The translations under genes were made by a program, and so were the position numbers. The notes beneath the pieces are model-generated. The model saw nothing but the letters and a program-made list of their open reading frames with translations, was not told where the DNA came from and ran no database searches. A DNA stretch of 64,000 nt from Bacteroidota bacterium. Its GTDB lineage: Bacteria; Bacteroidota; Bacteroidia; AKYH767-A; 2013-40CM-41-45. The number at the start of each line of letters is the position of its first letter. The stretch's first letter is position 1. This document shows positions 37,291 through 45,274 of the stretch, piece by piece. The DNA is taken from contig JADKKE010000002.1 in NCBI GenBank assembly GCA_016720655.1, positions 248,001 through 312,000 of the forward strand. Reading direction: 5' to 3'.

Positions 37291-38403
37291 ATGAAAGTTG
37301 CACTGATCACCGGAATCACCGGACAAGATGGCGCCTATCTGGCTGAATTCCTCTTGAAAAAAGGGTATGATGTCCATGGCATCAAACGCAGGAGTTCATT
37401 GTTCAATACTGACCGGATTGATCATTTGTATCACGATCCCCACGAGAAAAATGTACGATTCAAATTGCATTATGGAGATCTCACAGATAGTACGAATCTG
37501 ATTCGTATTGTTCAGGAGACACAACCTGATGAAATTTACAATCTCGGTGCAATGTCTCATGTTAAAGTAAGTTTTGAAACTCCGGAATACACAGCAAATG
37601 CAGATGGAATCGGAACACTCCGGATTTTGGAGGCAGTACGTTTATTGGGACTCACTAAAAAAACCAAAATCTATCAGGCATCTACTTCTGAGTTGTATGG
37701 ATTGGTTCAGGAAGTTCCTCAATCTGAGCGAACACCTTTCTATCCCCGATCTCCTTATGCTGTAGCAAAATTATATGCCTACTGGATAACCGTAAATTAC
37801 AGGGAAGCATATGAAATGTTTGCCGTAAACGGAATTCTCTTCAATCACGAATCACCCATGCGTGGGGAAACATTTGTTTCCCGAAAAATAACTCGTGCTG
37901 TTGCACGAATTGCTTTGGGTCTCCAGGATCAGGTGTTTCTTGGGAATCTTGATTCCAAAAGAGACTGGGGGCATGCAAAGGATTATATTGAGGCCATGTG
38001 GTTGATGTTGCAACAGGAAAAACCGGAAGATTTTGTTATTGCAACCGGTACAACAACTCCGGTGAGAGAATTTCTGAGAAAATCTTTTCAGACAGTAGGT
38101 ATCACTGTAGAATTTAAAGGTAGCGGTCTGGAAGAAAAAGCATATGTTCAGTCGTGTTCTGTTCCGGAATATCAATTGCCAGCAGGCAAACTTGTGATGT
38201 CTGTCGATCCGCGGTATTTTCGTCCCACAGAAGTTGAATTACTTCTTGGTGATGCAACAAAAGCTCAGGAAAAACTCGGATGGAAACCGGTGTACACACT
38301 GGACATGTTGGTAAAAGAAATGATGACTTCGGATCTTGATCTTTTCCGAAAAGACAAATATTTGAAAGAAGGCGGTCATAAGGTTTTTAATTACAATGAA
38401 TAA
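37291..38403 (+). CDS. gmd: GDP-mannose 4,6-dehydratase
   Basis: 370 residues, full-length extended SDR. It starts LITGITGQDGAYLAEFLLKK (NADP-binding Gly motif), with GIKRRSSLFNTDRIDHLY, YGDLTDSTNLIRI, and the active-site block STSELYGLVQEVP followed by YPRSPYAVAKLYAYW (Tyr-x-x-x-Lys). NHESPMRGETFVSRKITRA is a Gmd hallmark. Converts GDP-mannose to GDP-4-keto-6-deoxymannose. Overlaps fcl by eight bases; together they make GDP-L-fucose for the glycan. Confidence 0.97.
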   Translation: MKVALITGITGQDGAYLAEFLLKKGYDVHGIKRRSSLFNTDRIDHLYHDPHEKNVRFKLHYGDLTDSTNLIRIVQETQPDEIYNLGAMSHVKVSFETPEYTANADGIGTLRILEAVRLLGLTKKTKIYQASTSELYGLVQEVPQSERTPFYPRSPYAVAKLYAYWITVNYREAYEMFAVNGILFNHESPMRGETFVSRKITRAVARIALGLQDQVFLGNLDSKRDWGHAKDYIEAMWLMLQQEKPEDFVIATGTTTPVREFLRKSFQTVGITVEFKGSGLEEKAYVQSCSVPEYQLPAGKLVMSVDPRYFRPTEVELLLGDATKAQEKLGWKPVYTLDMLVKEMMTSDLDLFRKDKYLKEGGHKVFNYNE

Positions 38404-39346
38404 ACAAGACAAGATTTATGTTGCAGGCCACAATGGTATGGTTGGCTCTGCCATTGTCAGACACCTGAGAAGTTTGGGTTTTACCAATTTGCTTCTTGCA
38501 AGTTCGGCTGAACTGGACTTGAGAAATCAGGCTGCTGTTCAACATTTTTTTGAACAGAACCATCCTGACCTGGTATTCCTCGCTGCAGCAAAAGTTGGAG
38601 GTATCCATGCGAACAATATTTATCGGGCAGAATTTATATACGACAATCTTGCTATTGAATTAAACGTAATCGATGCTGCCTACAAATCGAAAGTAAAAAA
38701 ACTTCTCTTTCTTGGTTCGTCCTGTATCTATCCGAAAAATGCACCGCAACCGATGAATGAAGACCTTTTGTTATCGGGTTTTCTTGAGCAAACAAACGAG
38801 CCTTATGCCATTGCAAAGATTGCCGGAATAAAATTGTGCGAAGCGTATCGTGATCAATACGGGTGTAATTTTATTTCTGCAATGCCAACGAATCTTTATG
38901 GACCGAATGACAATTACCATTTGGAACATTCGCACGTATTGCCTGCCCTACTCAGAAAATTTCACGATGCAAAACTGAACGGCGATACTAGTGTGGAAGT
39001 TTGGGGAACAGGAAATCCAAAGCGTGAATTTCTGCATGTAGACGATCTGGCGAGTGCCTGTGTTTTCATGATGGAAAACTATAATGAAAAACAATTTCTG
39101 AATATCGGATTTGGCGAAGACATCAGCATAGCAGATCTCGCAAAACTGATCATGAACATCACCGGTTATTCAGGGTCGATTCAATTTAATACAACTAAAC
39201 CAGACGGAACCTACCGGAAACTTCTCGATTCCAGCCGACTTCATGCCTTGAATTGGAAAGCAAAAATTGAATTGGAAGAGGGCATCCGAAATACTTATCA
39301 AGATTTTCTGCGCGGGTTGGAACAACAAGTTCTATCTTCCCGTTAA
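38396..39346 (+). CDS. fcl: GDP-L-fucose synthase
   Basis: 316 residues, full length. YVAGHNGMVGSAIVRHLRSL (NADPH site), AAAKVGGIHANNIYRAEFIYDNL, LGSSCIYPKNAPQPMNEDLL (Ser and Cys of the active site), EPYAIAKIAGIKLCEAYRDQ (Tyr-x-x-x-Lys), PTNLYGPNDNYH and the C-terminal GTGNPKREFLHVDDLA. A 3,5-epimerase/4-reductase that completes GDP-L-fucose synthesis after Gmd. It is followed 14 bases later by a glycosyltransferase. Confidence 0.97.
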   Translation: MNKQDKIYVAGHNGMVGSAIVRHLRSLGFTNLLLASSAELDLRNQAAVQHFFEQNHPDLVFLAAAKVGGIHANNIYRAEFIYDNLAIELNVIDAAYKSKVKKLLFLGSSCIYPKNAPQPMNEDLLLSGFLEQTNEPYAIAKIAGIKLCEAYRDQYGCNFISAMPTNLYGPNDNYHLEHSHVLPALLRKFHDAKLNGDTSVEVWGTGNPKREFLHVDDLASACVFMMENYNEKQFLNIGFGEDISIADLAKLIMNITGYSGSIQFNTTKPDGTYRKLLDSSRLHALNWKAKIELEEGIRNTYQDFLRGLEQQVLSSR

Positions 39347-39360
39347 TTCAAATTATTTCA

Positions 39361-40287
39361 ATGACTGCTCCCATTGTCCTCTTTGTCTACAACAGACCTG
39401 ACCATACTCTGAAAACGCTTGATGCGTTGTCCTCAAATATTCATGCAGACCAGTCTGAGCTCATAGTTTTTGCGGATGGTCCCAGAGCTGATGCTAGTGA
39501 TGCCACACTACAAGTGATTGAAGAAACGCGAAAACTCTTTCAAAAAAAATTCAGGTTTCGTAAAATCACTCTGGAATTCAGTGAAAAAAATCTGGGATGT
39601 TCGCATGCCTTGTATCGTGGTATATCGAAAGTCCTGACAACATATGAAAATGCGATCATTGTTGAGGATGACATTCATACATCTCCGTACTTTCTGAAAT
39701 ACTGTAATCAGGCTCTGGAACATTTCAATGATGTACCGGAAGTCATGACAATTTCAGCTTACTCCTATCCGTTTGAAACCCAAATGAATCAAACGTATTT
39801 TCTTTCTACCGGTGCTGCCTGGGGTTGGGCAACATGGTCAAGAGCCTGGAAGCATTATCGAAGTGACGTGAATTCCCTCCTGAATGAAATTTCTTCTAAC
39901 GGTCAGAAAACTGAATTTAATTTTAATAAATCCCTGGATTTTTTTAAAATGCTCGAGCAACAAAGGGATGGTGAGATTGACACATGGGATGTTCAATGGT
40001 ACGCGTCCATATTTCTTCGGAAAGGATTAACACTCTATCCGGCAAAATCATTGACAGTGAATTTTGGTCAGGATGGAAGTGGCACTCATTATTCGACTCC
40101 GGAACTTCCCAAAAGAATCCAGGATCAGATTCTTAGTATGTCAGAACACGCAGAAAATTATATTTATCCTGGTAATTTAACAGAACATTCAATCGCAAGA
40201 AAATCCCTTGAAGATTATTTTCGATCATTGTCCGGTCCCGGGAAAATTCAAAGATTCCAAAATATTCTGAAAAAACTGATTCACTAA
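39361..40287 (+). CDS. GT-A glycosyltransferase, HlpA/GT2-like
   Basis: 308 residues. N-terminus LFVYNRPDHTLKTLDALSSN, then LIVFADGPRADA, NLGCSHALYRGISKVL, IIVEDDIHTSPYFLKYCNQAL (Asp-x-Asp-like metal site), GAAWGWATWSRAWKHYRS and RDGEIDTWDVQWYASIFL. This architecture is shared with the gene at 58968-59918 and with proteins loosely annotated as HlpA-like glycosyltransferases, distantly related to N-acetylglucosaminyltransferase I. The acceptor is unknown. The stop codon abuts the ATG of the CysC-like gene (TAATGG), so it is likely part of the phosphoramidate operon transcript. Confidence 0.85.
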   Translation: MTAPIVLFVYNRPDHTLKTLDALSSNIHADQSELIVFADGPRADASDATLQVIEETRKLFQKKFRFRKITLEFSEKNLGCSHALYRGISKVLTTYENAIIVEDDIHTSPYFLKYCNQALEHFNDVPEVMTISAYSYPFETQMNQTYFLSTGAAWGWATWSRAWKHYRSDVNSLLNEISSNGQKTEFNFNKSLDFFKMLEQQRDGEIDTWDVQWYASIFLRKGLTLYPAKSLTVNFGQDGSGTHYSTPELPKRIQDQILSMSEHAENYIYPGNLTEHSIARKSLEDYFRSLSGPGKIQRFQNILKKLIH

Positions 40288-40841
40288 TGGCAAGGCTCAT
40301 CTGGATAACCGGACTTGCAGGTTCGGGAAAAACCACGCTGGCAAAAGAAGTTTACAACCAGCTAAAAAAAGCATATCCGAATGTTGTGCTGATTGACGGA
40401 GATCATCTGCGGGAAATTTTTGGCGGAACTACCGGATATACTTCAGAAGAACGACTGGAGAATGCAAAACGACTCAGCCGATTGTGTCATTTCCTGGTCA
40501 ATGAAAATATTCATGTGGTGTGCGCTACAATGTCTTTGTTTAAAGAAATACATGAACTGAACCGCAGGCTCAACGTCGAGTACTTTGAAATTTTCCTGGA
40601 CATCCCAATGGAATCACTGATACACAGGGATAAAAATAAATTATACTCCAGTGCATTGGAAGGAAAAACAGAAAATGTAGTTGGCATTAATCAGGACTAT
40701 GACAAACCGAGTGATCCGTTCCTTACAATTCATGAATTTAATTTAAAACAGTTACCGGAAATTGCTTCATCCATTATTCAAAAGTTAATTTGTAATTTAC
40801 AATTCAATCATGAAACAAGGAGACTTCACAAAACTTGCTGA
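40287..40841 (+). CDS. CysC-like kinase, probable CDP-phosphoramidate 3'-kinase (Cj1415-like)
   Basis: 184 residues of adenylyl-sulfate kinase type. Walker A GLAGSGKTTL at residues 8-17, VVLIDGDHLREIFGG (the Asp and Arg of the family), YTSEERLENAKRLSRLCHFL, VVCATMSLFKEIHELNRR, then IFLDIPMESLIHRDKNKLY. There is no cysD/cysN/cysH nearby, so sulfate assimilation is unlikely. Context with a glutamine-kinase-like, GATase and cytidylyltransferase gene fits C. jejuni Cj1415, which phosphorylates the 3'-OH of cytidine diphosphoramidate. Its C-terminus overlaps the following methyltransferase by 32 bases, so the last residues may be poorly conserved. Confidence 0.82.
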   Translation: MARLIWITGLAGSGKTTLAKEVYNQLKKAYPNVVLIDGDHLREIFGGTTGYTSEERLENAKRLSRLCHFLVNENIHVVCATMSLFKEIHELNRRLNVEYFEIFLDIPMESLIHRDKNKLYSSALEGKTENVVGINQDYDKPSDPFLTIHEFNLKQLPEIASSIIQKLICNLQFNHETRRLHKTC

Positions 40842-41574
40842 AAGTTACATTCACAGAACCGGATACTCTGAAGTTATCCTTCGATACATTGCAGAACATG
40901 CATTGGAATCTTTTGATTCGTTAAAAATAGCTGATGTTGGTGCAGGTACCGGTAAACTGACAGAGAACCTCGCCAGTCTGGGTTACCCGATCACTGCCGT
41001 TGAACCGAACGATGCCATGCGGGAAGAAGGAAAACGCTACACAAGCGGAAAGAATGTAAACTGGCAAAAAGGAAGCGGAGAAGAAACAGGACTAGAAACG
41101 AATTCAGTCAACTGGTTGCTGATGGGCTCTTCCTTTCACTGGGTAGATTTCAGGAAAGGTTTGGAAGAATTTCAACGGGTGTTGATGCCTGGGGGATTTT
41201 TCACTGCTATCTGGAATCCAAGAAATTTGGAAGTAAGTGAATTGCACACTTCGATCGAAAATCAAATTCGTCAATTTGTACCTTCTTTGAAAAGAGTTTC
41301 ATCCGGTTCGGGAGAATTCACAAAAACGTTAAGCAGAGCATTGGCATCCAGTGGAAAATTTACAGATGTTGTGTACATGGAACAGGAATATGATGTGGTT
41401 ATGAGTGTGGAACGTTACATGGGTGCATGGCATTCGACAAACGATATTCAGGCACAAGCCGGACCTGAAACCTGGGCTAAAATTATCAGGATGATTGAAA
41501 ATGAAATATCCGGTATGAAAGAAATTGTAGTTCCCTACAAAACCAGAGCCTGGACCGCGAAGAGTTTAAAATAA
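40810..41574 (+). CDS. Class I SAM-dependent methyltransferase, candidate phosphoramidate O-methyltransferase
   Basis: 254 residues. SAM-binding motif I is IADVGAGTGKLTENLASLG (about residues 39-56), with post-I acidic loop TAVEPNDAMREEG. Further motifs are NSVNWLLMGSSFHWVDFRKGLEEF and VLMPGGFFTAIWNP. It resembles small-molecule methyltransferases of the UbiE/Trm9 type. In the C. jejuni capsule locus, Cj1419/Cj1420 methyltransferases sit next to the phosphoramidate genes and are thought to form the O-methyl group. The same role here is inference from position. The ATG overlaps the kinase gene; four bases separate its stop from the next ATG. Confidence 0.8.
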   Translation: MKQGDFTKLAESYIHRTGYSEVILRYIAEHALESFDSLKIADVGAGTGKLTENLASLGYPITAVEPNDAMREEGKRYTSGKNVNWQKGSGEETGLETNSVNWLLMGSSFHWVDFRKGLEEFQRVLMPGGFFTAIWNPRNLEVSELHTSIENQIRQFVPSLKRVSSGSGEFTKTLSRALASSGKFTDVVYMEQEYDVVMSVERYMGAWHSTNDIQAQAGPETWAKIIRMIENEISGMKEIVVPYKTRAWTAKSLK

Positions 41575-41577
41575 AAG

Positions 41578-43944
41578 ATGATAAAGTTCGGCACAAAAGC
41601 GGAGACATTACAGGTACTCAAGGGGAAGTTAAAAACTGCTCTTGTGTTGGATGCATATGTATTTACGACTGATGATTGGAATCAATCGCCTGATGCAGTT
41701 TGTGATGCCATTAAAAATTATCTTAGAGCTGCAAGACTATTTATAGTTCGAAGCTCTGCAAGTTCAGAAGACACTTCAGAAAGTTCCAATGCGGGACATT
41801 TTCTTTCCATCGGAAATATTCCTGTTGATGACAAGGCATTGCTTTTTGAATCCATTCAAAAAGTGATACGTTCTTACGGACAAAATCCCGGCTCAGAACA
41901 AATTCTTGTGCAAGAACATCTCGTCGGCATACGAATGAGTGGAGTCGCCTTTACCAAAGACATTGACACAGGCAACGACTATTATGTTGTCAACTATGAT
42001 GAAAGCAATTCGACTACGAATACAGTAACAGGCGGGAATGGAAAAGATTTAAAGACATTTTATCGTTGGAAAAAGTTTACCGGAGCAATCGGTAATAAAT
42101 CAATTGAAAAGGTCGTCTCGCTGATGCAGGAGCTTGAAATTCTGACAGGCGAGAATGCTCTGGATATTGAATTCGCAATTGATGATCAGGATCGATTGGT
42201 TTTATTTCAGGTTCGTAAACTGACTGGAATACTCTTAAAAAACAGACTTGTTGAAGATTATGAAAATTTTCTTTTAAAAATTTATAAAAAAGTACAAAAA
42301 TTAAATCTGCCACATCCGAATCTTTATGGTTCCAAAACTGTCCTCGGGATCATGCCGGACTGGAATCCGGCTGAAATAATAGGAACCAAGCCTGGAATGC
42401 TGGCGCTTTCACTTTATAAGGAATTAATTACAGATTCTATCTGGGCATATCAAAGGAATAATTACGGATATAAAAACTTACGGAGCTTCCCCTTGCTGAT
42501 ATCTCTTTTCGGACAACCTTATGTCGATGTCAGAGTCAGTTTCAATTCATTTATCCCGGCAAAAGTACCGGATGAATTGTCTCATAAGCTTGCCAATTAT
42601 TATATCCGCCAATTGGAAGACTATCCATCAGATCATGATAAAATTGAATTCAATATTGTGTATTCCTGCACCAATCTGGACCTGGAGCAACGCATTTCCC
42701 GTTTGAGTGAATTTGGTTTTACTCCGTCCGAAATCAACATCCTGCAGAAAGCTCTTTTGGATCTTACAAATTCCATTATCCATCCGGCGAACGGAATTTA
42801 TAAGAAAGACATTGAGAAAATTAATGTGCTCGATCAGCGACGCCAGGCGATTCTGGATAGTGAAATGAGCCAGGTTGATAAAATCTATTGGTTGATTGAA
42901 GAATGCAAAAGATACGGTACTCTGCCATTCGCCGGTTTGGCCAGGGCAGCATTTATTGGAATGCAATTTTTAAAGTCCTGTTTGAATCTTGAAATCATTT
43001 CAGCTTCCGAGTATGATCAGTTTCTGGGCGAATTGAATACAGTTTCCAAACAATTAAAAACGGATCATCAGAAGTTTCAATCGGGAACGCTCAACAAAAG
43101 TGAGTTTTTAAAAAAGTACGGACATTTGCGTCCGGGCACTTACGATATCTTATCTGATCGTTACGATGTTGCATTTGACAAATATTTCGCGTTTTCGGAA
43201 AATCAAAGTGCTCCAAATGAGAAAACTTCAACTGTTCCTTTTGCATTCAGAAAAGAAACCTTAGAGAAATTGGACCTTGCTCTTCAACAAAATAAAATTG
43301 GTGTTAATGCTACTCAACTGATCGAGTTCATCACCACAGCAATTGAAGCGAGAGAGCATTCAAAATTTGTATTTACCAAATGCCTGAGTGATATCCTGGA
43401 ACTGATTGCCGGATTTGGAGAATATTTATCCATTCCACGAAGCGACCTGGCACACGTCGATATTTCAGTCCTCCTGAAATTGTATTCCTCAGTTGACGAA
43501 CGTGATGTGAAAGAAATTTTGATGAGCAATATCAACCAGAACAAATCGCTCCATTCAATTTTGTTAGCCATTAAACTTCCATATCTCATTACTAAACCGG
43601 AAGATGTTTATCAATTCTACTCCGGTAATGACGAACCAAATTATATCACACATAAAAATATTGTAGCAGCTGTTGAGACACAGGAAAATTTATTTAATTC
43701 TTCCTTAGAAGGTAAAATTGTTTGTGTGCAAAGCGCTGATCCCGGGTTTGACTGGCTTTTTTCCAAAAATATTGCCGGACTTATTACGTTGTATGGTGGA
43801 GTAAATTCACACATGGCTATTCGCTGTGCGGAATTAAGGCTCCCGGCAATTATCGGTTGTGGCGAAAACAATTACAAAATGTGGAGTACTGCCAATACTC
43901 TTGAAATCGATTGCGGAAATAAACTTGTGAAAATTATCAATTGA
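41578..43944 (+). CDS. PEP-synthase-like ATP-grasp enzyme, probable L-glutamine kinase (Cj1418-like)
   Basis: 788 residues. The N-terminal ATP-grasp/PEP-pyruvate-binding domain (about 1-225) has LFIVRSSASSEDTSESSNAGH, LVQEHLVGIRMSGVAFTKD and ALDIEFAIDDQDRLVLFQVRK. A long helical middle (about 240-690) is unlike PEP synthase. A C-terminal swivelling phosphohistidine domain contains LITLYGGVNSHMAIRCAELRLP with His745 as the phospho-carrier. PEP synthases end in a TIM barrel, which is absent here. That is the Cj1418 arrangement, in which L-glutamine is phosphorylated on the side-chain amide with AMP and phosphate as other products. First committed step of phosphoramidate synthesis. Confidence 0.86.
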   Translation: MIKFGTKAETLQVLKGKLKTALVLDAYVFTTDDWNQSPDAVCDAIKNYLRAARLFIVRSSASSEDTSESSNAGHFLSIGNIPVDDKALLFESIQKVIRSYGQNPGSEQILVQEHLVGIRMSGVAFTKDIDTGNDYYVVNYDESNSTTNTVTGGNGKDLKTFYRWKKFTGAIGNKSIEKVVSLMQELEILTGENALDIEFAIDDQDRLVLFQVRKLTGILLKNRLVEDYENFLLKIYKKVQKLNLPHPNLYGSKTVLGIMPDWNPAEIIGTKPGMLALSLYKELITDSIWAYQRNNYGYKNLRSFPLLISLFGQPYVDVRVSFNSFIPAKVPDELSHKLANYYIRQLEDYPSDHDKIEFNIVYSCTNLDLEQRISRLSEFGFTPSEINILQKALLDLTNSIIHPANGIYKKDIEKINVLDQRRQAILDSEMSQVDKIYWLIEECKRYGTLPFAGLARAAFIGMQFLKSCLNLEIISASEYDQFLGELNTVSKQLKTDHQKFQSGTLNKSEFLKKYGHLRPGTYDILSDRYDVAFDKYFAFSENQSAPNEKTSTVPFAFRKETLEKLDLALQQNKIGVNATQLIEFITTAIEAREHSKFVFTKCLSDILELIAGFGEYLSIPRSDLAHVDISVLLKLYSSVDERDVKEILMSNINQNKSLHSILLAIKLPYLITKPEDVYQFYSGNDEPNYITHKNIVAAVETQENLFNSSLEGKIVCVQSADPGFDWLFSKNIAGLITLYGGVNSHMAIRCAELRLPAIIGCGENNYKMWSTANTLEIDCGNKLVKIIN

Positions 43945-44522
43945 TACAATGAAATTCAGGCAAGTCTTGATCTTGAGTGGGGAAATTTGCGACTGCCTGT
44001 AATCTTCTACTTATCCCGGTACATTACACGATTCCGGCAAAGGAATATATTCACGAAATCGAACCGGATGGGATTATTCTTTCCGGAGGAAACGATCTTT
44101 ATTCTTTTGACCCAAGTCCACAGAATGAGATCCGTGAGCTGTATGAACTCGAATTGATCCGGCTGGCTTCCAACTGGAACATCCCTTTGATTGGAGTTTG
44201 TAAAGGAGGGCAATTGCTTGCACAGCATTTTGGTTCTCAAATAGAAAAAATTTCAGGACATGTGATTCCGAAACACAATGTCCTACCAACACCTGCTGCA
44301 GATGCAGACTGGAAACTAATTAAGGAAGTAAATTCTTACCATAATTTTGGCATAAAAAAATTAGGTGCATCCTTGAAATGTTTGCTGGAAGCGGAAGATG
44401 GAACCTGTGAAGCATTTCATCATGACTCGCTTAATTTTTCCGGAATATTATGGCATCCCGAACGCTATCCTGAATTCAGAAAAGAGGATATCACCATCTT
44501 TCGAAATAAATTTAATTCATGA
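43945..44522 (+). CDS. Class I glutamine amidotransferase-like hydrolase, probable gamma-glutamyl-CDP-amidate hydrolase (Cj1417-like), N-terminus disrupted
   Basis: About 190 residues, GATase class I fold. GIILSGGNDLYSFD is followed by the nucleophile elbow IGVCKGGQLLAQHFG (Cys) and the catalytic His-Glu in GILWHPERYPEF. The N-terminal block is recovered in pieces. YNEIQASLDLEW reads in the same frame as the preceding gene, directly after its stop codon, and one added A near 43983-43985 joins it to KFATACNLLLIPVH. No clean start codon is evident; the ATG at 43949 lies in a third frame. In C. jejuni, Cj1417 releases glutamate from gamma-glutamyl-CDP-amidate to give CDP-phosphoramidate. Overlaps the cytidylyltransferase by four bases. 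Confidence 0.8.
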
Positions 44523-45274
44523 ATGGATTGATACTTGCTGCAGGTCGTGGCTCACGCCTGGGTGCGCAAACTTCAGATAAACCAAAATGCATGACGAGGC
44601 TGGCCGGGAAACCAATGCTAGCATGGATTTTGGAGAGTTTGCATTCTTCAGGCATTCATGACATCGGACTTGTGAGAGGTTACCTCGGACACACACTTCC
44701 TTCTGAAGGACTGATATATTTTGAAAATACCCGCTGGGCCGAAACAAACATGGTTTATTCCCTGTGTTGTGCATCCAGCTGGTTAGAGAAAGACACAACG
44801 GTCATCAGTTATTCTGATATCGTTTACCCGGCGGCAACAGCAAAAATCATTTCTTCGGCGCAAGGTGATATTGTGATTTCCTACAATACAGAATGGTTAG
44901 AGATCTGGCAGGCGCGGTTCGATAATCCATTCGATGATGCGGAAACATTTATTTTTAATGAGGAAGGATTGTTGATTGAAATTGGTGGTAAACCCACACA
45001 CTTGGATCAGGTTCAGGGGCAATATATGGGTTTGCTTAAAATTACTCCTGAAGGTTGGCGTAAAATATCCGATTATCTGCAAACACTGGAACCTGCTTTC
45101 GTCGATAAACTTGACGTAACGCGCTTACTCAACGGATTGATTGCATCCGGAATTCATATTCATACTGTCGCGGTCAAAGGTGAATGGTATGAAGTCGATA
45201 ACGAAAATGATTTAAGGGTATGTGAACAGTTAATTGATGAAGGTAAAAGCTGGATCCCGGCACCTGCAAAATAA
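44519..45274 (+). CDS. Nucleotidyltransferase, probable CTP:phosphoglutamine cytidylyltransferase (Cj1416-like)
   Basis: 251 residues, a GT-A-like nucleotidyltransferase. The N-terminal NTP loop is GLILAAGRGSRLGAQTSDKP followed by KCMTRLAGKPML. ENTRWAETNMVYSLCCAS and ISYSDIVYPAATAKII carry the metal/substrate Asp. NPFDDAETFIF and the C-terminal GEWYEVDNENDLRVCE close the fold. The TNMVYS, SYSDIVY and DDAET signatures are the ones I associate with Cj1416, which transfers CMP to L-glutamine phosphate. A sugar-phosphate or phosphocholine-type nucleotidyltransferase is the alternative. The start overlaps the GATase stop by four bases (ATGA), and the next gene begins at the base after the stop. 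Confidence 0.82.
   Translation: MNGLILAAGRGSRLGAQTSDKPKCMTRLAGKPMLAWILESLHSSGIHDIGLVRGYLGHTLPSEGLIYFENTRWAETNMVYSLCCASSWLEKDTTVISYSDIVYPAATAKIISSAQGDIVISYNTEWLEIWQARFDNPFDDAETFIFNEEGLLIEIGGKPTHLDQVQGQYMGLLKITPEGWRKISDYLQTLEPAFVDKLDVTRLLNGLIASGIHIHTVAVKGEWYEVDNENDLRVCEQLIDEGKSWIPAPAK

Noticed and set aside
40287..40841. Annotation of the CysC-like gene as APS kinase of sulfate assimilation
   Set aside because: The fold is right, but no cysD, cysN or cysH is nearby and the four neighbouring genes fit the phosphoramidate pathway much better. Not excluded by sequence alone.
41578..43944. Annotation of the PEP-synthase-like gene as PEP synthase or pyruvate phosphate dikinase
   Set aside because: The C-terminal TIM-barrel PEP-binding domain is absent; the phosphohistidine domain is at the very end and the middle is a long helical region.
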